A stretch of DNA of 64,000 nt from Gigaspora margarita (lineage: Eukaryota > Glomeromycota > Glomeromycetes > Diversisporales > Gigasporaceae): the NCBI GenBank assembly GCA_009809945.1, contig WTPW01000352.1, positions 368,671-432,670 on the forward strand. Direction: 5' to 3'. The notes beneath the pieces are model-generated. The model was not told where the DNA came from, did not search any database, and saw nothing but the letters and a program-made list of their open reading frames with translations. This document shows positions 22,765-32,595 of the stretch, one piece after another (positions within the stretch are counted from its first letter, which is position 1; the number at the start of each line of letters is the position of its first letter). The position numbers were made by a program, and so were the translations under genes.

Positions 22765-23310
22765 GAGAAATTTCTGCTCGTTACGGGTTTGATACCACCA
22801 GTGCTCACACCCATAGCCAGTGTAGTACATTTTGGCTGTCCACAGGCTTTTTTGGCTTGTTCACGTCCAAAATTGTCCAAATGTCCAAGATTGTCCAAAG
22901 CTTGTCCAGGCTTTAATAATTAATAAATCTAACTAAAAAATATATAACTATATATTTCTTTAGGTGATGAACACATTCCAGTTAAAATTAAAATAGGTTA
23001 TCTTAATAAAATTTTAAGTAATTTGACTTTATTTAATTGTCCAAAATTGTCCAAAATTGTTCAAATCATTGTCCAAAGCTGTCCCATGACAACACTGCCA
23101 TAGCTCTGGTTATAAATACCAGTTCATATTGTCTTATGCTAGCACTCCTTGCATTTTGGATAGCATATGCCTCTGCGTTTGCATATGATCTTTAATCTTC
23201 AATCGCTCCCTTTTTGAGAAATGTGATTGATCTAATTTCCTGCAGTCTGGGTGGCATGACTGTGTGACTGCTTCCCTTTTTGATCACATGATTATTATCA
23301 CTCTGTATAT
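22765..23310. repeat. YR element split repeat A1, with a nested hAT-like element
   Basis: Starts GAGAAATTTCTGCTCGTTAC and ends ATTATCACTCTG, matching A2 (17288-17551) once the 280-bp insertion at 22818-23097 and its duplication are set aside. Confidence 0.8.
22818..23097. mobile_element. hAT-like MITE, 280 bp, 7-bp target duplication
   Basis: Ends are CAGTGTAGT... and ...ACAACACTG. The sequence CCATAGC occurs immediately on both sides (22811-22817 and 23098-23104) but once only in the sister repeat at 17340-17346, so the insertion and duplication are directly visible. CAGTG ends with a 7-8 bp duplication fit the hAT superfamily. The subterminal regions carry several copies of GTCCAAAATTGTCCAAA on both sides. 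No coding capacity. Confidence 0.85.
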
Positions 23311-24465
23311 AACATATTTAAGAGGGCAATGATGATGTTGTTACCTGATATCTGCAAAAAAATAATAAATTTAGTACCTATGCAACAATCGTAATGTCAA
23401 ATGATTACGTTAATTAGTACAATTTTATGTAGTTAGCAAACAATATAATCAATAATTGCAGTATTAATAGTAAAAGCATTATAATAATAAGCTCATATTA
23501 ATACAATTACAAATTAGGTAACAAAATTGAAAATCAGTGCCAATATAAAATAGAAATCTTAACTCATACAGGGGTCCAAAAGTTCTGGGTTGGGATGAGT
23601 CAAAGTGCAATGGTATCATGGTTGGCTGGATCAGAATTGATTAATTTTGCCCAAAGATCATAAAAAATTTTACTAATAAATCACATCCATTCATTAAGTA
23701 AAAAATGCCCAGCTGATATTTGCTATAGAACCTGCTAACAATTAGGGCTAAACACTGACCTAGATCTGACATATCCAGCCCGGAAATTTGGAGATAGCCC
23801 TGTAAAAATTGAAAATCTTAAATGACTCAATACATAAATTGACAGAATCCTAAGTAAAACAAGTAAAACAACTATAATATTAATACATAAGTACAATAAG
23901 TCAAGAAGGCACGATAATAAATAGTCAAGTCAATGTACATATAAAGAAAATCAATATTGTGAATACATACGGTAATATTATAGAATTATTTAAATAATGA
24001 TCCTACTGTAATTCAAACGCATGAACGCATACAAAATCACAAGGAATGATCAAATCAGATGCTCAGAATTGCGAACTCCACTTAAATTGCCTGTAAACTA
24101 TACTCTACGTACTTCGTAGTTCATTTCTGGTATAATCACCCAACCTAACACTAACCCTAACTTAGCAAATTATTAATCATGTTAAGTGATGATAATGAAG
24201 ATATCACTGGGTTCACTGATCCTGAAACCACCAACTCGCTATTGCAGTGTGTAGTTGAATTAGTTGGTTTTGAATCAACTATCTCAATTCATACAATATT
24301 TTTGCTGTTACAAAACCTGTTAGCTATTGCAGTATAGTTGTGGTTTCTATTCAATTTTGTAAAATTACAAAACTTGCCAACAATTTCTTTATTATAGTGA
24401 TTTATTGTAAAAAAAAAAAATACATTCATACACATGTCAATACTTGATGTCATGACAGTATTTAG

Positions 24466-24816
24466 TTGATCCACGAATTTTACTATTGTTGTTGTCAAGG
24501 GAGAGACTTCCAGATCTTCGCTTACCAATTTAACTACTGGGCCACAATCATTAAGAATTTAAAATTTATAAATGAGCATATTTGTGTTATATATGGGGAG
24601 AGCGTTTATAAAAGAATGTGTGAGCTTCTTGGTCCTATTTTGGTTACCCTTATTAGTCGTGTTGTTTTTGAGTATTGCGTGATGGAGGATTATGCAGGGA
24701 TTTTATTAGCAGGGACAATGTTAGTTCGGGTTTTTATGAAAGATCATATGCAAACAATGCAATGGTATTCATTTACCGTACAAGCGCGAAATAACGCTCC
24801 CCTGCGCGTTAATTGA
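24466..24816 (+). CDS. Unrecognised short ORF, 116 aa, its 3' end inside a MITE
   Basis: The frame starts MIHEFYYCCCQGRDFQIFAY and includes KRMCELLGPILVTLISRVVF and EDYAGILLAGTMLVRVFMKD, which look protein-like rather than random. The last ~14 codons lie in the inverted repeat of the transposon beginning at 24776, so the original frame was cut there. Beyond the insertion (25738 onwards) reading continues as TEFNWTAAGISLISLGQLNF. It may be the relic of a gene or of a transposon ORF. No family is recognised. Confidence 0.3.
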   Translation: MIHEFYYCCCQGRDFQIFAYQFNYWATIIKNLKFINEHICVIYGESVYKRMCELLGPILVTLISRVVFEYCVMEDYAGILLAGTMLVRVFMKDHMQTMQWYSFTVQARNNAPLRVN

Positions 24817-25735
24817 TTGACCGGCACGTTATTTCGAGTACGCGCATGCGCGTTATTTCGAAATAAGAACTGATTTTCGGAGCCAAATATTTTTAAAATA
24901 ACGCGCATGCAACTTGCATAATAAGACTTAAAAATATTGTTCTATAAATATATATTTAAAAATTATAAAGGGGGTAACAAAGTGATAAATCATCTAAGTG
25001 TATAAAATTATAATAAGTGTACTAAAATTTATAAGTAATCAGGTGCATATGTACAGACATTTATAAGCAACTAGGTTATATGCATACAAAAATTCATAAG
25101 CGACTCATAAGAAATTCATAATCGGGCTTATAATTTCTGATCAAATACAGTAGTCACTTTTATTCTTAATAATTATCCAATCTCACATAAATGATTGGCT
25201 CGAATTTTATTTAACCTTATCACTTATATTACAGCTGATTAAAAATTAGTTGGACACTTGAAAAATTTTCTCGTTTTTGAAACCTTTCGGATGAATCATC
25301 TAACTCTTCGGAAATCGCATCGCCATTATCGGATCGAAGTCCGAAGATTGTGACATGGTTTCCGAAGAGTTAGATGTTTCATAAGACGAAACCGAAAGGT
25401 TTCAAAAACAAGAAAATTTTTCAAATGTCCCACTAATTTTCGAATCTGCTGTAAATAACAAGATATTGCATTACCAAAAATCAAAAACTTATTGAAGCGG
25501 CAAAATAATCATTCGGTAAATTATTTACTATATAGATAAGAACAGCCATAAATACTAAGTTTTTATGGCCCATGTCAACGATGCAGTTGAATTGCCGCAC
25601 GAATCAATTACCGGTTATATCTGGGGCGCGTTAATTCGGGACGCGCATGGGCGTTAATTCGAGACACTATATGTTATTTTGGGGGTGTCCGGATTTCGAA
25701 ATAACGCCCCGGCCCGTTATTTCGCGCTTATACGG
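24776..25735. mobile_element. TA-inserting TIR element, CCGTA family, 960 bp
   Basis: CCGTACAAGCGCGAAATAAC at the left end mirrors GTTATTTCGCGCTTATACGG at the right with a single mismatch. TA flanks both sides (24774-24775, 25736-25737). It lacks a transposase frame and carries another transposon inside it (25232-25451). The ends share CCGTAT--CGCG-AATAACG with the 116-bp element at 31731-31846. Confidence 0.82.
25232..25451. mobile_element. Nested MITE with long inverted repeats, 220 bp, TA target
   Basis: CAGCTGATTAAAAATTAGTT at the left pairs with AACTAATTT-like sequence at the right (CCCACTAATTTTCGAATCTG, then CTG end). The inverted arms extend about 80 bp, through AACCTTTCGG and TCTAACTCTTCGG. 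TA borders both ends (25230-25231, 25452-25453). It lies wholly inside the 960-bp element and so is younger. Confidence 0.82.
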
Positions 25736-26682
25736 TATTACTGAATTTAACTGGACTGCTGCAGGCATATCCCTGATTAGCCTAGGTCAGCTGAATTTTG
25801 TAAATTATCATACTACCAAAACGTCCAATCCCAGATTTTGTGCACGAACGCTAAACCATACAGTTCGTACTTTGTACTATGTTCCTGATAAAGCAATATT
25901 GCGAACACATACCATTATAAAATCCCTTAAACATCAATCCCTACCACGATAAACAGTAATTTAAACGCACGAAACGTCAGCACGCATGACATACAAAATT
26001 ACAAGGAACGACCATTCAATCAGATGCCCAGAATTGCGGACATCACTTAACTTGCCTGTAAACTATACTCTACGTATTTCCGTTCCTGGTACAAACACAT
26101 AAGAAAACCAATACCGTGAACACACACCTTAATCTTATAGAATCCCTTAAATATCAACCCCTACTGCGATAAACAATAACTTAAAAGCACGAGACGTCAT
26201 CACGCATGGCATATAAAATCACAAGAAACGACTATACAATCAATAGCCTCATAGTAAAACACTATAAAAACAAGCTCTATATTAATATAATTAAGAATCA
26301 AGTACTCATATAAAATAAAAAATCTTAAGTGACCCGATACATAATCGATAATCCAAACGGAATTCCGAGTAAAACAAGTAAAAACAACCCACAATAACAA
26401 CACATAAATACACTGAAAGCACGATGATAAACAATCAAGTAAATATACACATAAAAAAAGCAATATTGCGAATACATACCGTAATATCATAGAATCCCTT
26501 AAACATCAATCCCTACCGCAATAAACAGTAATTTAAAAGCACGAAACGTCAGCACGCATGGCATACAAAATCACAAGGAACGACCATCCAATCAGATGCC
26601 AAAGATTGCCGAAGCCATCTAACTTGCCTGTAAACCATACACTTCGTATTTCATACTCTGCTCCTGGTACAAATCGTGCATA

Positions 26683-27655
26683 AATATTACGGGATGTAAG
26701 AGTCTAATTTGCCCTCTGAAAAGCATGGCTCAATTTATATCTAGTATCAGTTCTTATTATCTATTTAAGTGTATAGTAATGTTTCCTTTTGAAAGTTTCT
26801 CCAAAATTAATTATTTTACTAAAAAACAAGATCATTTGGTAGTTAATTTTTTTTAGTTTTATATTGCACGAAACCTGAAATCGACAATTTTCTTTTATTA
26901 GTTTCATCATCAAATTCTTTAAATATCTGTGCGGTTAAAGTCTTCAAATAACGTCTGATAAGTGTATCGAAAAAGAAAAGTTAGAAATGATACGTGTCTG
27001 AGGATAATTCAAACAAAAAATTAACTAATTTGCATAAAATTTATGTTTATCATTTATTGTTTGTTTATAAGTTTCACCATTTGTCAATTGGCTGATAAAA
27101 AATTGTATTAACTGTATATGAGCAATCTCATAGAATTAATTCCACAGATAAATGAATATTATAACATTTTAGTAATGCTATGTATACTACATTTCTTTTC
27201 TAAACTACAATTTGTGACTTTATATTTTAAATTATCGAATATGTCAATTAATAAATGTTCTTTATACTAACATATTTAAGTAAATTAAACATATATAAAT
27301 GAAAAGCACTAGATAAAATTCAATGCTGCTACCCTGAATAACCGATTATAAAAGAATTAATAAGTTTTATTCTCAATAAGTTAACTAGAATTTAAAAACC
27401 AAATTTCCATAAATTTGATTATATTTTATCGACCTCACAAAATAATATGATACGTACCCGCTAAATTTACGCGAATATAATTTAACTTAAAATAGGATAC
27501 ATGAAAGATTGAGACTGCAAACTTGAAGCTTACATTTAAATACTTCGATTAATAATCTTAATGCCAGTATTAAATGTAAATGAAATAAAACCAAAGGGTA
27601 TTTTATTGTTACAACTATCCATTAAACCGGTTTACAGTATATTAAAATTACTATC
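26683..27655. repeat. 3' flank and linker DNA, unit 2
   Basis: Gene-free. It resumes the 3' flank that was interrupted at 15376 and then follows 9060-9958 (linker) up to ATTACTATCAG near 27655, where colinearity breaks at an inversion boundary. Confidence 0.65.
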
Positions 27656-27723
27656 AGTATATGCAATAATATTTTTTTAAAAAATAATTGAAGTATATTT
27701 GTTCAGTAAACACACTACATATA

Positions 27724-27793
27724 TTAGGCCATGCAAAGTTAATTTTTCGTTTTGCATAACCTGGTGTTTCAAAATTCCGGTCGGCGGGTCGGA

Positions 27794-27826
<33 letters not shown>

Positions 27827-27943
27827 TTTAATGGCAAAAATGGAATAATTGGCACGATATGAATTTAAAAAAAAAAAAAATTTTTTTGGAAAAATTGGGT
27901 CGGCGGGTTATGCAAAACGAAAAATTAACTTTGCGTGGCCTTA
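27724..27943. mobile_element. GGCCACGCAAAG-family MITE, 220 bp, TA target
   Basis: TTAGGCCATGCAAAGTTAAT at the left mirrors ATTAACTTTGCGTGGCCTTA at the right, with about 40 bp of paired ends. TA is at both borders (27722-27723, 27944-27945). The related site at 11950 lacks it, so it inserted only here. The centre is a T-run facing an A-run. The 67-residue frame over it is not a gene. Confidence 0.85.
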
Positions 27944-28242
27944 TACAAAAATATCGCAATACTGCATATATGTGATATTACAAAATCAGTTTTTTTTCAC
28001 TAAATATACATTAAAAAAATACATTAAATATAAAAAAAAAATTCACAATTGACTATCAAATCATATTGGAATAAAACCAATTTAAAGATTATTTTTTTAG
28101 TCCGTAGAAACATTGCAATTAAAGAACTTTTAACGACACTTTCAAGTTTACTTCTTATTTCGTTTCCCATAAAAGCAAATTACTAATCCCATCGTACAAA
28201 TAACTGTTAATAGATATGACATAATTTGTATTGTCTAATTAT

Positions 28243-29132
28243 TCTCGCTCGGATGCTTTATTTACATGATAATACGAAGATACATATGGGAGTAGTGCTT
28301 CACCTTCACTACTTTCTCTTCTATTTCATACTTGTGCTTCATCAAATTTTTCTATTTGTTTACATATTTCTTATAAGCTTGTCACTGTGTGTGTTCACTG
28401 TGTGCACGTGACGAAGTACAAATGAGGATCGGAAGTACGGGCCCACGTTATGGTGTGGCGCATTCTACTTCAATTTTATTTTCACTTTTTCTTTCCCACT
28501 TTTATTCTTCCTTATCTCTTTCTTTCTTTCTTCTTTTTTTTTTTTTTTTTTNNNNNNNNNNNNNNNNNNNNNNNNNNNNNNNNNNNNNNNNNNNNNNNNN
28601 NNNNNNNNNNNNNNNNNNNNNNNNNNNNNNNNNNNNNNNNNNNNNNNNNNNNNNNNNNNNNNNNNNNNNNNNNNNNNNNNNNNNNNNNNNNNNNNNNNNN
28701 NNNNNNNNNNNNNNNNNNNNNNNNNNNNNNNNNNNNNNNNNNNNNNNNNNNNNNNNNNNNNTATACTCAATTTTCAATGCAGGACAACCGGCAGGGTGCA
28801 ACGTCATTTCCGAAAAACGGGGAGGGGGTGGCGGGCCAGTCACGAAGAAGCCAGATCGAAATCGGGCAGTGAAGAGATCAAGTAGTCAAAACGCGAAGAA
28901 AGAAAGCACTAAATTCTCTAATTCGCCCACATGTATCCTCTTATAGTCTTACTCACCTGCGCCATCTGCATGTCTATGACCTTAATCATATGAAAATCTC
29001 AATCACAATCATATGCAAATCGATAATGCATACAATGTATGCATGTCCATTGTTTTTCCATTTAAGCCTTACTCATATAAGCCACAAGGGATGATCCTCG
29101 CGATAATAACCCTAGCGTGACTTCGTCAACGC
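28243..29132. mobile_element. ~890 bp insertion of unknown type, includes assembly gap
   Basis: Defined by comparison with 32440-32460 and 11640-11665, where the flanks are contiguous. It contains a TCT-rich run leading into Ns, a GC-richer part (28790-28900) and repeated AATCATATGCAAATC-like words near 28988 and 29015, which also occur in the insert at 40353 (near 41013). No terminal inverted repeat or coding domain was identified. Confidence 0.55.
28552..28761. other. Assembly gap (210 N)
   Basis: A run of N directly after a T homopolymer. Apparent reading frames through it are meaningless. Confidence 0.99.
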
Positions 29133-29562
29133 ATAGGGCTATAATGGTTTTGAGTAACTTGGAGGGTTAATTTGAACAAGATTTGCTCTTCATCTTTAAT
29201 ATTAAAAGTAATGTTCTTATAAGTCTTATATCTTTTAAAAAATAATTTGGATTTTTCCACAATATTGGTACACCATTGACGGTCTATGAGTGCACCAAAT
29301 AAGCGTTTATAATCTCACGCGAAGTAATATTGTAGCATTCATTCGGTAATGATTATATTGAAAAATAATCAAAAAAAAAGTTTTAAGAAAAACAACCACA
29401 AATTTAGAAAGGTTGAAATTGCTTACTATATTATGCATTAAAAATGCGGTTCCTTTAAGTCGGTAGATTCAATATAATGATTAATACGTATTTTTTGATA
29501 TCTACATAAACCAATAGCCATAAGCGAATCAAAATGTAATTCTAACTCGTCAAAAATGAAAT

Positions 29563-29901
29563 AAGCCCACGCAAAGTTGTTTTTTTTTTGCATTACCCGC
29601 TGACCCATTTTTCAATTTTTCAAAATTTTTTTTTAGATCCCAATTATGCCAATTATTCGATTTTTGTCATTTATTTTTTTCTGCTATTCTCATCAGGTGT
29701 CACTTAATGGAGACCTTAATTTCCGTAATTGTCCGATAGGACTGACGAAAAAAATATGACTCCCGACCAAATTTTTTAATCCCTTGTTGAGCAAAATGAA
29801 AAATTAATCTTTGCGTTGCCTTAGATGTGAACATTATTCTATTAATTTACTGTAAATTAAAAAAAAAAAAAATCAAACCGACCGACCTTGCGTGGCCTAA
29901 T
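29563..29901. mobile_element. GGCCACGCAAAG-family composite element, inverted copy
   Basis: Reverse-complement counterpart of 10798-11171: TAAGCCCACGCAAAGTTG at its left and CCTTGCGTGGCCTAATA at its right. It travelled with the inverted segment. Confidence 0.7.
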
Positions 29902-30905
29902 ATTTAAAAACTTTTTTGTCGGGCATACTATAGATCGTTTCCATGTAAATTTAAAAGTTGGATATGTATCACCTTTCTTACTGGTTCCTCTTTATTCATG
30001 ATCCGTTATTCGTATTATACGCGATATGTATGTACCGTTCGAAAAATTTTTTTGTATATATTAAAAAAAAAAATAATTTTTTTTAAAGTTTGATCGATTT
30101 ACATTTTCATAGATAAATGACGTATGACGCATTTTTATGTGAATTTGAATGTGTTTACTGAATATGTGCTAACTTTATAGTAACATTCACATTAATAGAT
30201 GAAACTATTTTTGAAAGATGACTGAATTGATAAAACTCCTGATAAAACCTCTGCAAAGTGTGAATCTTCCCGATGAAAGAAAGAAAAATTAATAATAATA
30301 AATAAAAAAGTTGATTGTGCTGCTTACTGTATCTGATTTATATTGATGGAGAATTCTGTTAAATCCAAAAAAATAGCAATCTAGTATTGTTAGATGAAAT
30401 TCAAAAGTTTCGACGTTGACGAAAATTGAAACCAGGCTTCGTCTTTTGTTAAAAAAAGTTAAAAAAATGAATGATTGAAGATGACGAAGCATCAAGGACA
30501 AGGCGAAACCTAATAAAAGATGTGAAGCTATCTCACACAAGAAGTCTTGTTCTGTGGTCTTCAAACCATTCAAACTTAAATTAGAATTACGTAAATACTA
30601 AAATAAAAATATACAATGTATATAAATACGAACAAGTTTAAGATATAATTTTGATTAAAGCTCGGGAAGTTAATTGCATAATATTAAATCAATATAGGTT
30701 ACGCATTTCAATCTATAACCTTTGTATTTACCTGTTTTAGCTATTAACAATAAATAATAATACGTAAAGGCGTATTTGTAAGTTATTTTTAGCATTTATT
30801 ATAAGGTAGTTTCACTTTGCAGTAAAAATTTGGTTTCTGGAGGTTGATTCCGGACTATCACATGACCGTATGAAGCACAACTTGGAAAAATTTTCGGATT
30901 ACAAT

Positions 30906-31397
30906 TAGTGATACGGGTCGATGAAAAAATCGTGGGCCGAGGCCGATCCCAAAAAAGCTCGGGCCGGTCGACCGGGCCGACCTTTTGCTAGTGTAATTTT
31001 TCTGATCAGAATCAGTCAATATTTATCTATATTAAACGTGTAAAAGGTCATTAGGTGGCTTTTTGTCGAATTCTAGTGATATTAAATTATTTAATTTTTA
31101 TTCTTTTTGTCCTTGAGAAAAATTCCAGCATGTTAGTATTTTATGTTGGTTGATTGTCTATGCCTCCGAACATTCTGATATATTCGCTATTTGCCAGTTT
31201 ATCGCCTAAATAAGCCAATTCTCTTACATTATTTAAATGACTAGCTGATTTTTATTTAATTCCTAGCCAGAAATATGCTTTAGAAGAGAATTGATTCTAA
31301 CACTTCTCTTACCAACCGGCCCGGTCCACAAAGGTGAGGCCGAGGGTCGACCCGCCCTTCGACCCGGCCGTTGGGCCGGGGTCGACCCGTATCACTA
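30906..31397. mobile_element. hAT-like MITE, 492 bp, perfect 8-bp target duplication
   Basis: Ends are TAGTGATACGGGTCGA and its complement TCGACCCGTATCACTA. ATTACAAT flanks both sides (30898-30905 and 31398-31405). The empty site GGATTACAATTACGTC is seen at about 12304. TAGTG ends and an 8-bp duplication are diagnostic of hAT. Subterminal regions (30925-30995 and 31315-31390) are strikingly GC-rich, with repeated GGGCCGG and GGTCGAC words of the kind hAT transposases bind, while the middle is AT-rich. No transposase. Confidence 0.92.
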
Positions 31398-31730
31398 ATT
31401 ACAATTACTTGTACACTATTTTGATCACTAGGAAATCATATTTAGGCTGGTATTTGCGAATGTTCTTAGTCTAGCTATTAAATTTGTGCGAGCTAAATAT
31501 GTAAAATAAATTAGTAAAAAGTGTTCTCAACAACTTCGTAAAGACATGACAACAAAATTAACAAATTATGTATCATTAATCCATAGAATAGATATCTTTG
31601 TTCGCTCCGAATTATATAAATGATGAATTTATTTGATGCCTAGTATAATTCATACAGCAATATTTCCTTTTTCAATGTTTTCAAATTAAAAAAAAAAAAA
31701 AAACAAAAAATTAATTGGGATAGCTTCGTA

Positions 31731-31846
31731 CCGTATTTTCGCGTAATAATGCGCAGGGGTGAAATTACAAATTTTGGCCCGAATTAAGCTTAATTCGGGC
31801 CAAGATTCGAAATAACGCTCATGAGCGTTATTACGCGAAAATACGG
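31731..31846. mobile_element. CCGTA-family MITE, 116 bp, TA target
   Basis: CCGTATTTTCGCGTAATAAT pairs with TTATTACGCGAAAATACGG at the other end. The centre is also palindromic (GGCCCGAATTAAGCTTAATT), so nearly the whole element folds back. TA lies at 31729-31730 and 31847-31848. The empty site TAGCTTCGTACTACATTT is present at 12624-12642, and a near-identical one around 62788. Confidence 0.93.
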
Positions 31847-31924
31847 TACTACATTTATATGCCGTGTCTACAACACATATATACTTTATTTGTAATGACC
31901 ATAATCCTATCTTTAAATTTACAA

Positions 31925-32046
31925 ATGTCGCAAATAAGCACTAAATTACTTGTACATTTCTCCAATGATTTTGCACAACTGCTTGAAAGTGAATATGATT
32001 ATGACGTTATAGTTAAAGTTGGTCAGCAAAGTTTTAAGTTACATTT
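31925..32046 (+). pseudogene. 5' fragment of BTB exon 1, joined to foreign sequence
   Basis: MSQISTKLLVHFSNDFAQLL and DVIVKVGQQSFKLH are clear BTB-TLDc exon 1 sequence. At AAGTTACATT (32036-32045) the match switches to the spacer that precedes the F-box fragment (11213 onwards). The remaining half of the BTB exon is missing. Not functional. Confidence 0.85.
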
Positions 32047-32259
32047 TTGACTAGTTTAGAGTTACTTTTTTGATACGCTTATGGTTAAGAAATCAAAAAA
32101 TACGTATTAGATCATTATATTGAATCTACGCACCTTAAGGAACCCCCTTTTTAACGCATAATATAGTAAGCAATTTCAATCTTCTCTAAATTTGAGGTTT
32201 TTTTTTCAACATCTATTCTTAAACTTTTTTTGATTATTTTTTAATAAAATCATTACCGA
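32047..32259. repeat. Spacer upstream of F-box fragment, unit 2
   Basis: Colinear with 11219-11422; no gene. Confidence 0.6.
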
Positions 32260-32595
32260 ATGAATGCTACTATATATAATATTTAATTATTTCGCGTGGG
32301 ATTATAAATGCTTATTTTGGTGCGCTCATAGACCGTCAATGGTGTACCAATATTGTGGAAAACCCGAATATTCCTTATAAGAACATTACTTTTAATATTA
32401 CGTTGAAAGGCAATCTTATTAATTACTTTCAAAATGAATTATTAGACTATACAAATTATGTCATATCTATTAACAGTTATTTGTACGATGGGATTAGTAA
32501 TTTGCTTTTATGAGAAACGAGTAAGAAGTAAACTTGAAAGTGCCATTAAGTGTTCTTTAATTGCAATGTTTCTACGGACAAAAAATAATTTTTAA
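32260..32595 (+). pseudogene. Truncated F-box head fragment, unit 2
   Basis: Same truncated fragment as at 11423, more degraded. Recognisable pieces include the codons for RQWC at about 32334 and for LLDYTNYVISINSYLYDGIS around 32440-32500. Several frameshifts, and no LRRs follow. Confidence 0.7.

Larger units (their letters stand above)
16949..23310 (-). mobile_element. Tyrosine-recombinase (DIRS/PAT/Ngaro-like) retroelement with split direct repeats, broken
   Basis: Read on the minus strand the order is A1 repeat (about 23310-22765) - Gag-like region - RT/RNase H - tyrosine recombinase - B1 repeat (17845-17552) - A2 repeat (17551-17288) - B2 repeat (17241-16949). This A1-ORFs-B1-A2-B2 arrangement is the split-direct-repeat layout known for PAT/Ngaro-type YR retrotransposons. 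Repeat pairs are alike but clearly diverged, so the element is not very recent. It looks broken, with roughly ten interruptions across the coding parts, and carries two later small DNA-transposon insertions (20457-20640 and 22818-23097). Confidence 0.8.
23311..26682. repeat. Array of diverged ~430 bp direct repeats
   Basis: Landmarks recur in the same order in at least four partial units: AAAACAAGTAAAACAAC-like (23860, 26371), CAATATTGCGAATACATACC (23953 variant, 25890, 26462), AATCCCTTAAACATCAATCC (25920, 26492), CATACAAAATCACAAGGAAC (24028, 25990, 26563) and a terminal TTCCTGGTACAAA-like stretch (24124, 26088, 26662). Units are broken by a 24.14-25.87 kb segment that holds other insertions. 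There is no coding potential in the repeat itself. It could be the body of a large non-autonomous element. Confidence 0.65.
28040..29372 (-). pseudogene. Inverted F-box head fragment, split by an insertion
   Basis: On the minus strand, 29372-29133 and 28242-28040 together correspond to the truncated F-box fragments elsewhere (CACCATTGACGGTCTATGAG near 29273 and AGTCCGTAGAAACATTGCAA near 28100 are complements of shared landmarks). It is interrupted by the insertion at 28243-29132. Not functional. Confidence 0.7.
27656..30612. other. Inverted segment relative to units 1 and 3
   Basis: Starting with TATATGCAATAATA near 27657 the sequence is the reverse complement of 12016 back to about 10090, including the F-box fragment and the GGCCACGCAAAG element. 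Near 30612 orientation flips back to match 12017 onwards (TATATAAATACGAACAAG). The two breakpoints both fall in TATATAAAT-like DNA. Within it are a 220-bp MITE, an 890-bp insertion and the assembly gap. Confidence 0.75.
30613..31924. repeat. Linker/5' flank, unit 2, with two insertions
   Basis: Colinear with 12017-12711 apart from the elements at 30906-31397 and 31731-31846. No gene. Confidence 0.65.

Noticed and set aside
28389-28946. 185-residue frame across the assembly gap
   Set aside because: Most of it is N; nothing can be inferred.
30289-30573. 94-residue minus-strand frame in the inverted linker
   Set aside because: The equivalent sequence in units 1 and 3 is broken by indels in every frame, so it is not under coding constraint.
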